A DNA stretch of 6,151 nt from Candidatus Schekmanbacteria bacterium (GCA_003695725.1 RFHX01000071.1:1-6151); one strand, 5' to 3'. Shown: positions 1 through 6,062, numbered from the stretch's first letter. The notes: generated from the letters alone by a model not told the origin. Program-made: numbers and translations.

Positions 1-94
1 ACAGCATAATACTTATCTATCGTAGTCCCGTCTCCAAGCTGTCCATCACCATTTGCGCCCCACGCCCAAACTGTTCCATCTGATTTTAATGCAA
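1..94. repeat. Long direct repeat inside RCC1 gene, copy A
   Basis: This 94-bp stretch matches 379-472 with a single mismatch (position 19 a against 397 g), 378 bp apart, exactly 126 codons. The mismatch changes one codon from ACA (Thr) to ATA (Ile). It encodes one RCC1 blade segment. Its inner 56 bp (25-80) recur without change at 190-245 and 403-458. The copy is cut by the window start, so the true repeat may be longer. Confidence 0.9.
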
Positions 95-704
95 CTGTAT
101 GTAAATAACCTGCTGAAATCGCTAAAACATCGCTTAACGCATTGCCTTGCGCATCAATTACTTGTACTGGATTTAATCTGTCTGTCGTGGTCCCGTCTCC
201 AAGCTGTCCATCACCATTTGCGCCCCACGCCCAAACTGTTCCATCTTCCTTCAATGCAACATTAAAACTACCACCTATATAACCACCTCTTTGACCTCTA
301 GACATCGCTCCTATACCTTCACCTTTAGAAATCGCTGATACTCCAGTAAAAGGATTTCCTGATTCATCCAATACCTGAACAGCATAATACTTATCTGTCG
401 TAGTCCCGTCTCCAAGCTGTCCATCACCATTTGCGCCCCACGCCCAAACTGTTCCATCTGATTTTAATGCAAGTCCATCGATTCCACCTGCAATATCAGA
501 AACATCTTTAAGAGCCTCGCCTGATTCTTCAAATATCTGGACAGGATTAAATCTATTATCTCCCCAAACCCACACAGTCCCGTCATCCTTTAAAAGACAC
601 CCCCCATAACGCGTAAGAGATATTTTAGGAGTAACTGCAAAGGCATTAGAACCAATTAATAATAGTATTAACAGATTAAAAAAAATATATTTTTTCTTCA
701 TCAT
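1..704 (-). CDS. Secreted RCC1-repeat (beta-propeller-like) protein, 5' part only
   Basis: The reading frame starts with ATG at 704 (a second ATG follows at 701) and stays open to the window edge, giving 234 complete residues of a longer protein. Residues 1-23 form a signal peptide: Met-Met-Lys-Lys-Lys, a hydrophobic core of Leu/Ile/Phe, and a likely signal peptidase I site after Ala-Phe-Ala (21-23). The mature part carries RCC1-type units marked by DGTVW-x-WG at residues 41, 83, 154 and 209. Units two to four continue as [13 protein letters not shown]; the first lacks this part. Spacings between units are 42, 71 and 55 residues, and the 71-residue gap holds a Gly-rich insert at about 128-147. 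Bacterial RCC1 proteins usually fold as beta-propellers and mediate binding; the ligand cannot be told here. The protein is probably exported and may be surface-attached. No Shine-Dalgarno site precedes the start. It lies 53 bp downstream of the toxin gene and has its own promoter candidate. Confidence 0.88.
   Translation of the reverse strand, partial: MMKKKYIFFNLLILLLIGSNAFAVTPKISLTRYGGCLLKDDGTVWVWGDNRFNPVQIFEESGEALKDVSDIAGGIDGLALKSDGTVWAWGANGDGQLGDGTTTDKYYAVQVLDESGNPFTGVSAISKGEGIGAMSRGQRGGYIGGSFNVALKEDGTVWAWGANGDGQLGDGTTTDRLNPVQVIDAQGNALSDVLAISAGYLHTVALKSDGTVWAWGANGDGQLGDGTTIDKYYA
190..245. repeat. Core direct repeat inside RCC1 gene, copy B
   Basis: These 56 bp are identical to 25-80 and 403-458. 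Outside the core this copy diverges on both sides: a different linker, and GAAGAT in place of TCAGAT in the coding strand. The shared tract thus stops sharply at the conserved blade motif. Perfect identity over synonymous positions argues for recent duplication or gene conversion, not only protein-level constraint. Confidence 0.88.
379..472. repeat. Long direct repeat inside RCC1 gene, copy C
   Basis: This is the partner of copy A, with 93 of 94 positions identical. It includes the segment before the DGTT turn as well as the blade motif. It lies nearest the N-terminus of the strongly conserved units. The unit before it (about 545-590) keeps only a degenerate version of the motif. Confidence 0.9.
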
Positions 705-715
705 AAAAAGATCTT

Positions 716-744
716 ATAATAAAGACATTGCTGAAAAAAATCAA
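716..744 (-). promoter_or_regulatory. Candidate sigma-70-like promoter for the RCC1 gene
   Basis: On the minus strand TTGATT (744-739) is followed after 17 bp by TATTAT (721-716), a good match to -35/-10 spacing and sequence. The expected start of transcription, near 709, leaves a leader of only about five bases before the ATG at 704, and no Shine-Dalgarno site fits in between. In AT-rich DNA such matches also arise by chance. Confidence 0.45.
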
Positions 745-757
745 AAACCGCTTTTTC

Positions 758-1384
758 TCACTTTTCAATTTCCGGATAATTTCTGACTTCGATTATTATT
801 TTTTTCTTAATATTTTTCCAATCAACAGATTTTAGCATAACGGGCATCGGCTCTTCCTCTGCATCATCAAAAAAAACCAAACTCTTCAAGATATGCATTT
901 TGTTATATTTTGTTTTGCTATATTTCTTTTCAAAAAAACTCAAAAGTTCTTCAAGTGAATATTTTTCAAGAAGAAAGAAAAGATCAATAAAATCTTTTTT
1001 GCATCCGCGAGAGGAAATAGCAGATATCTTCATAGCCGCAATATCGCGAATATCAGCAAGTTTAATATTTTCAAAGTCAATGAGGGGATAAAGCAGGTCA
1101 TAATCATAATGAAAAAAACTAACTTTAACTTCATCTAAAACTATATCCAATGTCCTATTATCTTCATAGACAACTATATATTCTCCTAGATTAGACAATT
1201 CTTTTCTAATGTCAGGGACTGAAAAAGAACCTTTTGAAAAAAAATCCAGATCTATGGATTGTCTGTGCCCGATTTGAATGGCAAGAGAAGTCCCGCCTGC
1301 CAAATAAAAATCTGAAACAAATCTTAGCGATCTTATTTTCGCCAAAAGGGATTTTGTTTTTTCATTGATTGCTTTTGTGTACAT
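758..1384 (-). CDS. AbiEii/AbiGii-type nucleotidyltransferase toxin
   Basis: This 208-residue protein belongs to the AbiEii/AbiGii toxin family of the DNA polymerase beta-like nucleotidyltransferase superfamily. Members transfer nucleotides to RNA (tRNA for characterised relatives) and stop growth unless countered by an antitoxin. Visible motifs are FYLAGGTSL at 26-34 with the Gly-Gly-Thr-Ser nucleotide-binding turn, and SIDLDFFS at 43-50 with the metal-binding pair Asp45/Asp47. A later motif has Lys119, Arg126 and KDFIDL at 130-135, where Asp131 is the likely further catalytic residue and Asp134 is conserved. All expected catalytic residues are present, so the gene looks intact. The ATG at 1384 lacks a clear Shine-Dalgarno site and lies inside the 3' end of the upstream gene, so translation is probably coupled. 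The C-terminal 60 or so residues are Lys/Glu-rich and less recognisable. The exact RNA target is unknown. Confidence 0.88.
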   Translation of the reverse strand: MYTKAINEKTKSLLAKIRSLRFVSDFYLAGGTSLAIQIGHRQSIDLDFFSKGSFSVPDIRKELSNLGEYIVVYEDNRTLDIVLDEVKVSFFHYDYDLLYPLIDFENIKLADIRDIAAMKISAISSRGCKKDFIDLFFLLEKYSLEELLSFFEKKYSKTKYNKMHILKSLVFFDDAEEEPMPVMLKSVDWKNIKKKIIIEVRNYPEIEK

Positions 1385-1626
1385 AACGGTTTTTGAATAT
1401 CAAAATACAAACAAAAGAAATTAATTGATTTGGGATCAAGTTTGTCTATTTTTTTTTGAAAAACCTTTTTGACTTCATTAATCCCGTATGTCCTCATCAT
1501 CCACTGGAAGTCATCGATATCTCCGCGAGACAAAATTCGTTCGATAATAAAATTCCGGTTTCTCTTCAGGTCAACTTTATCAGCATCAACATCCCAAAAA
1601 AGATAAGGCTTTTTAAGAGGGTCCAT
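1333..1626 (-). CDS. Small antitoxin-like partner (DUF6922-like) of the AbiEii toxin
   Basis: This 97-residue protein opens with LFWDVD (9-14), followed by FIIERILSRGD, a Trp-x-x-x-x-TYG segment, and NFFCLYFDI near residues 69-77. I recognise this pattern from small proteins often encoded directly before AbiEii-type toxins; DUF6922 is my best family guess, made from memory. It is not AbiEi, which is much longer and has a winged helix. No helix-turn-helix is obvious. Overlap with the toxin is 52 bp, so its last 17 or so codons are read in another frame within the toxin start; that Lys/Gln-rich tail looks like an extension past the conserved part. The ATG at 1626 is the only plausible start: an in-frame stop lies about 30 bp upstream and no other start codon intervenes. 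It lacks a Shine-Dalgarno site. The antitoxin role is inferred from position. Confidence 0.78.
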   Translation of the reverse strand: MDPLKKPYLFWDVDADKVDLKRNRNFIIERILSRGDIDDFQWMMRTYGINEVKKVFQKKIDKLDPKSINFFCLYFDIQKPLCTQKQSMKKQNPFWRK

Positions 1627-1632
1627 ATTTTG

Positions 1633-1660
1633 CTTATACCATAAAAGAAAAGTTTATCAA
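1633..1660 (-). promoter_or_regulatory. Candidate promoter of the toxin-antitoxin pair
   Basis: On the minus strand TTGATA (1660-1655) is followed after 16 bp by TATAAG (1638-1633). Transcription would start close to 1626, at or next to the ATG of the small gene. This suggests a leaderless or nearly leaderless message, in agreement with the missing Shine-Dalgarno site. No strong operator dyad is visible around it. Confidence 0.5.
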
Positions 1661-1705
1661 ATAGCGAAGTAAAATGTCTCAGAGCAAAACTGAAATATTC
1701 ATCAT

Positions 1706-1743
1706 AAAAAAATTCCTTCTCCCTGCTAAAGAGAGAAGGAATT
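1706..1743 (-). terminator. Rho-independent terminator of the AOR operon
   Basis: Two arms of a perfect 11-bp inverted repeat (1711-1721 and 1733-1743, minus-strand arms AATTCCTTCTC and GAGAAGGAATT) enclose an 11-base loop. On the minus strand the stem runs directly into seven T residues (1712-1706). It lies 27 bp after the AOR stop codon and ahead of the promoter of the next unit, so it separates the two transcription units. Confidence 0.88.
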
Positions 1744-1770
1744 ATCTGATAATCGATTTATATTTATCTA

Positions 1771-3561
1771 CTATTCAATGCCAAGCTCGGCAAGTTTTTC
1801 TTTTGTTGGCACACCGTTTTCGTCCCAGCCGCGCGCTGTATAATAATCGTTCAGCATCTTTTCAAAATCCACGGTCAACCCAGCAGAAGGTCCTGAAGGA
1901 AGAGGTTCACTAATGACACGAGGAGGCAGGGAATCATCTTTTCTTGTAAATCCAGCTTGCACATTAAACAGTCGTTCTACATTCCAAATTCTCTCTCCAG
2001 CCTTCACATAATCTTCATATGAAAAATTTTCACCTGTTGCTGCGCTCAAAATCTTTGCAAATGGTTCATGCTGAACGACAACTGTTGCAAACATACAGGC
2101 CCCGGTGGCGTCAATTGCAGCATTCAAGTTTTGAAAATCCCTTGCAAGCTCACCCTTCCCTTCTTCTGTCTTTGATTTAACCTTCTTGGGAATTCCAAAA
2201 ACTTCGGCAAAAACCGTAGCTCCTCTTGTATGGTCACCGCCGCGCGGATTTGTTGAATAGGTAAGCGCCATTCCTTTTGAACCTCGTGGGTCATAGGCGG
2301 AAATTTCCATTTTCTTGGATGTCATTGAAATTTCAGGCACCCCATATTTTTCTGCAAGGCGGTAGCTTCCAAGAGCAAGCTCATCGCCGAATCCTTCACG
2401 AAGTCCTGTTTTCCTTGTAAGTTCAACCATCGCTTTTGCATCACCAAATTTGAGCTCCATCCCCACATCGTTCTTTGTAAGTTTACCCTTCTCATAAAGC
2501 TCCATTGCTGTTGCAATCGTTACGCCGACAGAGATACTGTCCATACCAAGTTCATTGCAGATGAAATTGGCTTTTGCAATAGCATTGATATTGTCGATAT
2601 TGCATGCCGACCCAAAAGCATAAATAGTTTCATACTCGGGACCTTCACCATAGCCCTCAAAACCTTCTTCTGTTACTCTACTTACTCTCCCACAGCCAAG
2701 AACACAACCATGACAGCTCTTTTTTCTAACCAAAATCTTATCTCTTATGGCTTGCCCATTTATGTTATTTGCTCCTTCAAATACGCCTTCGCGATAATTA
2801 TTGGTAGGAAAGATGCCTACTGCATTACAGTAATCAACTGCCATAGATGTGCCGAAATAGCCATAACCTTTGGCTACATCACCCTTAAAAAGCGCTGCCA
2901 TTTCAAGGCTTGCTTCTCTGAACCCCTCTGCAGCTGAAAACCCCTTTGTACCATGAACAGCTATTGCTTTGAGATTTTTGGAACCCATCACAGCGCCTAC
3001 ACCTGACCTTGCCGCAGAACGGTTTGTATCATTTATGATTGCAGACATTAGTACGAGTTTTTCTCCTGCCGGCCCAATGCAGGCAACTTTAGCCCTTGGA
3101 TCTGTCTTTTCCCTGACCAGCCGTGTTGTTTTATGCGTATCCTGACCCCATATTTCGCCTGCATCTCTCAATTCAACTTTGTCGTTTTGAATCCAAATAT
3201 ATGTTGGCTTTTCAGCTTTTCCTTCAATTATTATGCCGTCATATCCTGCTGCTTTAAGCTCAGGGCCCCAATAACCTCCTGAATTCGAACATGCAATAGT
3301 ACCTGTCTGAGGAGACTTCGTCACTACCATAAACCGCGCCGCACAAGGAGCACCTGTTCCTGTAAGTGGTCCGGTAAATATAAACATCTTATTTTCCGGT
3401 GAAAACGGATCAACCTTGGGATCAACTTCATCAAGCAGCATCTTTGAGCCGATTCCTCGCCCTCCTATATATTTCTTTGCCAACTCCTTATCCAAATCTT
3501 CAACTTTATGTGCACCTTCTGTAAGATTTATTCTTAATATCTTTCCTGTCCATCCTTTCAT
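1771..3561 (-). CDS. aor: Tungsten-dependent aldehyde ferredoxin oxidoreductase, catalytic subunit
   Basis: This 596-residue protein has the full length of the AOR family (about 600). Such enzymes oxidise aldehydes to carboxylates with a tungsten bis-pyranopterin and one [4Fe-4S] cluster, in the cytoplasm, passing electrons to ferredoxin; some run in reverse. The N-terminal domain (about 1-205) shows YIGGRGIG (31-38) and GVGAVMGSKNLKAI (187-200). The cluster ligands are Cys283, Cys286, Cys290 (CxxCxxxC) and Cys489 in DATGAC, at nearly the spacing of the Pyrococcus furiosus enzyme (288, 291, 295, 494). YDPRG (423-427) and DATG (484-487) are pterin-binding motifs. GPEYET (307-312) and GGDH (His444) give the likely active-site Glu and His. 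I start at ATG 3561, not at the longer in-frame ATG 3648, because AAGGAGGT lies 9 bp before it and the alignable protein begins there; ATGA overlaps the ferredoxin stop. The substrate is not predictable; class II benzoyl-CoA reductase (BamB) is a related but less likely option. Confidence 0.95.
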   Translation of the reverse strand: MKGWTGKILRINLTEGAHKVEDLDKELAKKYIGGRGIGSKMLLDEVDPKVDPFSPENKMFIFTGPLTGTGAPCAARFMVVTKSPQTGTIACSNSGGYWGPELKAAGYDGIIIEGKAEKPTYIWIQNDKVELRDAGEIWGQDTHKTTRLVREKTDPRAKVACIGPAGEKLVLMSAIINDTNRSAARSGVGAVMGSKNLKAIAVHGTKGFSAAEGFREASLEMAALFKGDVAKGYGYFGTSMAVDYCNAVGIFPTNNYREGVFEGANNINGQAIRDKILVRKKSCHGCVLGCGRVSRVTEEGFEGYGEGPEYETIYAFGSACNIDNINAIAKANFICNELGMDSISVGVTIATAMELYEKGKLTKNDVGMELKFGDAKAMVELTRKTGLREGFGDELALGSYRLAEKYGVPEISMTSKKMEISAYDPRGSKGMALTYSTNPRGGDHTRGATVFAEVFGIPKKVKSKTEEGKGELARDFQNLNAAIDATGACMFATVVVQHEPFAKILSAATGENFSYEDYVKAGERIWNVERLFNVQAGFTRKDDSLPPRVISEPLPSGPSAGLTVDFEKMLNDYYTARGWDENGVPTKEKLAELGIE

Positions 3562-4043
3562 AATGCCTTTACCTCCTTCAGTTTCTCTGCTAAAGTTGTA
3601 AAAAGTTTCTCTCTTTCTGCCCTTTCTTCCTCTGTTATTTCTCTCCATTCTATTGCACGGTCTTTACAAAATTTGACACATTCAGGTTCGCCGCCGCAAA
3701 AGTCGCACTTGATCGCATGTCCAAAATCATCGTAAGCAAAGATATGTTTTATTGGGCACTCATCTATACAGGCGCCACATCCTGTGCATTCTTCTTCATT
3801 GATTGTAACAACCCCTGTATCCTCATTCTTTTCAATTGCTCCTACTGGACAGGCAGGCAAACAAGGTGGGTCATCACATTGGAAACAGGTTATCGGATAG
3901 TAAGACTGCTCCTCTTCAAATTCAACAGCTTTGATCTTTGAATAAAAACTTGTAAAAACATTAAAATGCTTATTCGAACATGCTGTTTCGCACCTTTTAC
4001 ACAAAGTGCATCTCTTAGGATTAAAGTGGATAACATTTGGCAT
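3558..4043 (-). CDS. Four-cluster ferredoxin-like electron-transfer subunit (AorA/BamC/HycB type)
   Basis: This 161-residue protein contains 16 cysteines in four quartets. They are Cys12/15/18/22, Cys53/56/61/65 (with a DDPPC segment), Cys86/89/92/96 (CTGCGAC) and Cys113/116/122/126. This is the arrangement of DmsB/HycB-like subunits, and it predicts four [4Fe-4S] clusters. The last 30 or so residues are a charged helix. There is no signal peptide or membrane segment, so it should be cytoplasmic. Small proteins of this kind are encoded next to AOR in Aromatoleum (AorA) and next to BamB (BamC), where they wire the tungsten subunit to the electron acceptor. Here the gene overlaps the AOR start by 4 bp (ATGA), strong evidence for one complex made in matched amounts. 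GGAGGG precedes ATG 4043 by 9 bp. No flavin subunit (AorC) is found downstream, so the final electron acceptor is open. Confidence 0.93.
   Translation of the reverse strand: MPNVIHFNPKRCTLCKRCETACSNKHFNVFTSFYSKIKAVEFEEEQSYYPITCFQCDDPPCLPACPVGAIEKNEDTGVVTINEEECTGCGACIDECPIKHIFAYDDFGHAIKCDFCGGEPECVKFCKDRAIEWREITEEERAEREKLFTTLAEKLKEVKAL
3571..3578 (-). promoter_or_regulatory. Shine-Dalgarno site that fixes the AOR start
   Basis: AAGGAGGT on the minus strand (3578-3571) is a perfect match to the 16S rRNA 3' end, 9 bp before ATG 3561. It lies within the last codons of the ferredoxin gene. It decides the start against the longer in-frame ATG at 3648 and allows translation to be coupled across the ATGA overlap. 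Confidence 0.85.
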
Positions 4044-4071
4044 AAAGAAAAACCCTCCGCTTTATAAATTC

Positions 4072-5193
4072 TCATCCCAACATTTCAAGTGCAAATTTTA
4101 TCTCGTCTCTTATATCCTCATCCTCTTCATTATTCAATGCAGAATTTAATAAATCACGAGATTTTCTACCTCTAATTCTACCAAGTGCCCAAGCTGCATA
4201 ACCTCGAGCTTTATTTGGCCCGGCATTCAGAATTTCGCCAAGGGGTTCAACTGCCCGCTCATCTTGAAAATTACCTAATCCAATTGCGGCATTTCTAATC
4301 AAATATTTTTTATCCATTAGAAAGAATCCCATAAGAGTCATTGCAAAGCCTCTTTCCCAATCTTCATCGCTGATTTTCAATACATCAAGCATTTTAGGAT
4401 GCATTAGTTCCATCGAAACCTCAAAATCTTCAAGAGGAGTAAGATTTTTGTTCTTCGGACAGACATCACGGCAAATTGTACAGCCTTCTCCAAGAAGATT
4501 TCCGCAATTTTCGCGAATTTCATAAGGAATAAAATGTTTGTTATGGCCAAGATGAAAGTCGATGCACTTTGTCATATCGCAGACATAAGGAGTGCTCAAT
4601 GCATTGGTGGGACATGCTTTCATACAAAGGTCGCATTTACCACAATCCATATCGAGCGGACTGTCCGGTTCAAGGTCTGCATCTGTAATATATCCTGATA
4701 GCGATATCCAAGCGCCATATTTAGGATGCTGAATTATGGCATTTTTCCCATAGAAACCGACTCCGCATTTGGAAGCCATCAGTTTTAGAGGGAAACCGCC
4801 TGCAGTCAGGGAAAAACACTGATATCCCCTATCCTTTAAAAAATCGATTATCTTTGCATTGCGCTCGCCATTGTTTTGAAGATAATTTGTATTCACATGA
4901 GTGGCTTCTGCACAGCCAAGTAAATCCCTTTTACATTGCTCATAAGTATATACTTTCTCGATATATGCTGGAGATCCCGTGATTATAACAGATTTCGCTT
5001 CAGGCAGAAAATCTTTTGGTTGAAAAACAGTATCTATTCCTCCGGAAAGCGGTGTCGCCTTTGCAAAAATCCTTTGCACAGCGGCAATTCTTTCATAATC
5101 CTCTGAAGGATAATCCTCCGGCGCCACTACTCCAACAAGGGGTATTCCTACCTCGTTTTTTACATAATCTACGAATTCATTTTTTAGGGTCAT
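4072..5193 (-). CDS. QueG-like double [4Fe-4S] protein with HEAT-repeat tail
   Basis: This 373-residue protein is similar in length and layout to epoxyqueuosine reductase QueG, a cobalamin and iron-sulfur enzyme of tRNA queuosine synthesis. The N-terminal half (about 1-175) shows LPEAKSVII (63-71) and GVGFYGKNAII (144-154), the counterpart of the QueG GLGW-x-GKN motif. Cys184/187/190/194-Pro forms the first cluster site and Cys210/238/241/245-Pro the second. Residues 295-372 form HEAT-like repeats, as in QueG. However, the GRDYH segment and the Asp-(Ser/Thr)-x-Pro segment before GLGW, both typical of QueG as I recall it, are not visible; residues 128-137 there read Ser-Leu-Thr-Ala-Gly-Gly and on to Leu-Lys. 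I therefore call it a paralogue and not QueG itself. It lies 21 bp after the HemF-like gene and 28 bp before the ferredoxin gene. A GGGAG site lies 7 bp before ATG 5193. Automated annotation would probably call it epoxyqueuosine reductase. Confidence 0.88.
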   Translation of the reverse strand: MTLKNEFVDYVKNEVGIPLVGVVAPEDYPSEDYERIAAVQRIFAKATPLSGGIDTVFQPKDFLPEAKSVIITGSPAYIEKVYTYEQCKRDLLGCAEATHVNTNYLQNNGERNAKIIDFLKDRGYQCFSLTAGGFPLKLMASKCGVGFYGKNAIIQHPKYGAWISLSGYITDADLEPDSPLDMDCGKCDLCMKACPTNALSTPYVCDMTKCIDFHLGHNKHFIPYEIRENCGNLLGEGCTICRDVCPKNKNLTPLEDFEVSMELMHPKMLDVLKISDEDWERGFAMTLMGFFLMDKKYLIRNAAIGLGNFQDERAVEPLGEILNAGPNKARGYAAWALGRIRGRKSRDLLNSALNNEEDEDIRDEIKFALEMLG

Positions 5194-5214
5194 AACCTTT
5201 CTCCCAATTAATTT

Positions 5215-6000
5215 CTAAAACTTCGCTAAAGGAGGCAGTATTGCGCCAAGAAGGGCTTCAGCAGGTATTCCCTTTTTTAATCCAAATATCGTCCCATCAT
5301 CTTCAAGAAGAGTCCACTGCACCCACTCACCATGCTGTTTAAGTTTGCAGTTTATGTCGTCATCTGTATATTTTTGATCTTTTCTCTTCTCAGTTAACTC
5401 TCTTACAAGTTTGATATAAGTCTCTCCCATATCCTTATAAAAGGGGAAATCCTCTGCTTCAAGATGAAATGAATATATCCCGGCATGACTTCCAACTTTT
5501 TCTCCTGAATATTTTGATTTGAAGAAATCAGCCCTAACCTTCTGAAGAGAGTCATAGCTTTTGCCATGCCTTTTGCAGAGCTCTTTCATTGCATCAGCAA
5601 AGTATTTTATGTCTTCTTCAGTGTCAAAATAAGGTTTAATGTCAGTACCGCCTGCCAACACTACCTTGTCAGTTATATTTGCCCGAAGTTCAATATACGC
5701 TTTTGGAATGTGCGGATTTACAGGGAAAAAATGAAGTTCCAATACCATTGCATCAGCAGTGCTTCCCTGTTGTCCCAATTCTTCTGCAAGCACAGGAGGT
5801 GTTTCTATTTTAAGGTCGCAGTAAATAGATGTAGCTTTGTCAAAGGTCTCACCCTCAGAACGGTTCAGATAAAGTGGTCCCATCGGCGTATCAAATTTTT
5901 TTTTGACAATTTCTGAAGACGGATTATAGGTAGAGCAGATTTTTTCATATTCGCCAATCATCTGTTGCAGAAAATCGACTACCTCATCTTTTGTAAGCAT
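5215..6000 (-). CDS. Divergent HemF/coproporphyrinogen-III oxidase-like protein
   Basis: This 261-residue protein is best explained as a distant member of the HemF (oxygen-dependent coproporphyrinogen III oxidase) family, which runs to about 300 residues. Matching stretches in order are GETFDKA (50-56, HemF FEKAG); PVNPHIP (93-99, HemF HP-x-NP-x-x-P) with Arg106; AGGTDIKPYF (116-125, HemF GGG-x-DLTPF) keeping the catalytic-type Asp120; FDTEED (125-130); and GTIFGL (236-241, HemF GT-x-FGL) followed by a Pro-Pro near the end. Several hallmarks are lost: the Arg-Pro-Glu-Gly-Gly-Gly-Gly region, the His of PT-x-HAN (here Tyr102), the Arg of GGR-x-ES (here Pro246), and the C-terminal extension. The fold is probably kept, but the classical reaction is doubtful. 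It is the first gene of the operon with AOR; ATG 6000 has AGGAGGG 6 bp upstream. There is no signal peptide, so it is cytoplasmic. The assignment rests on motif memory; a profile search should confirm PF01218. Confidence 0.72.
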   Translation of the reverse strand: MLTKDEVVDFLQQMIGEYEKICSTYNPSSEIVKKKFDTPMGPLYLNRSEGETFDKATSIYCDLKIETPPVLAEELGQQGSTADAMVLELHFFPVNPHIPKAYIELRANITDKVVLAGGTDIKPYFDTEEDIKYFADAMKELCKRHGKSYDSLQKVRADFFKSKYSGEKVGSHAGIYSFHLEAEDFPFYKDMGETYIKLVRELTEKRKDQKYTDDDINCKLKQHGEWVQWTLLEDDGTIFGLKKGIPAEALLGAILPPLAKF

Positions 6001-6030
6001 AAATATCCCTCCTATTTGAATTATGAAAAA

Positions 6031-6059
6031 TAATTAGCAATAGTATCATTCTATGTCAA
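6031..6059 (-). promoter_or_regulatory. Candidate promoter of the HemF-like/AOR operon
   Basis: On the minus strand a perfect -35 box TTGACA (6059-6054) is followed after 17 bp by TAATTA (6036-6031), preceded by TGC as in an extended -10. The -10 box itself is a poor match. Transcription would start near 6024, leaving a leader of about 24 bases with the AGGAGGG site at 6013-6007. Spacing and position fit the start of the operon. Confidence 0.5.
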
Positions 6060-6062
6060 ATC

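Noticed and set aside
53-265. Plus-strand reading frame of 70 codons with repeated segments
   Set aside because: It lies antisense to the RCC1 gene, and its repetition merely mirrors the RCC1 repeats. It has no ribosome site or recognisable motif.
1-472. Regularly spaced repeats that might suggest a CRISPR array
   Set aside because: The repeats are 56-94 bp long, spaced by whole codons and lie in one open frame that encodes RCC1 units.
743-756. Weak hairpin after the toxin stop codon (five A residues, four-base loop, five T residues)
   Set aside because: The stem is only A-T pairs and five long, too weak for a terminator, although T-runs follow it on the minus strand.
1741-1753. 13-bp palindrome ATTATC-T-GATAAT between the AOR stop and the terminator
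   Set aside because: It is AT-rich, overlaps the terminator arm and has no promoter beside it; probably chance.
1674-1913. Plus-strand reading frame crossing the terminator and the AOR 3' end
   Set aside because: It runs through the terminator hairpin and antisense to the conserved AOR C-terminus, with no motif to support it.
3562-3648. Longer N-terminus for AOR starting at ATG 3648
   Set aside because: The extra 29 residues are Arg/Lys-rich, lie wholly inside the ferredoxin gene and do not resemble the family. The perfect Shine-Dalgarno site points to ATG 3561.
5566-5916. Plus-strand reading frame of 116 codons
   Set aside because: It is antisense to the HemF-like gene, with no family motifs and no ribosome site; a shadow frame.
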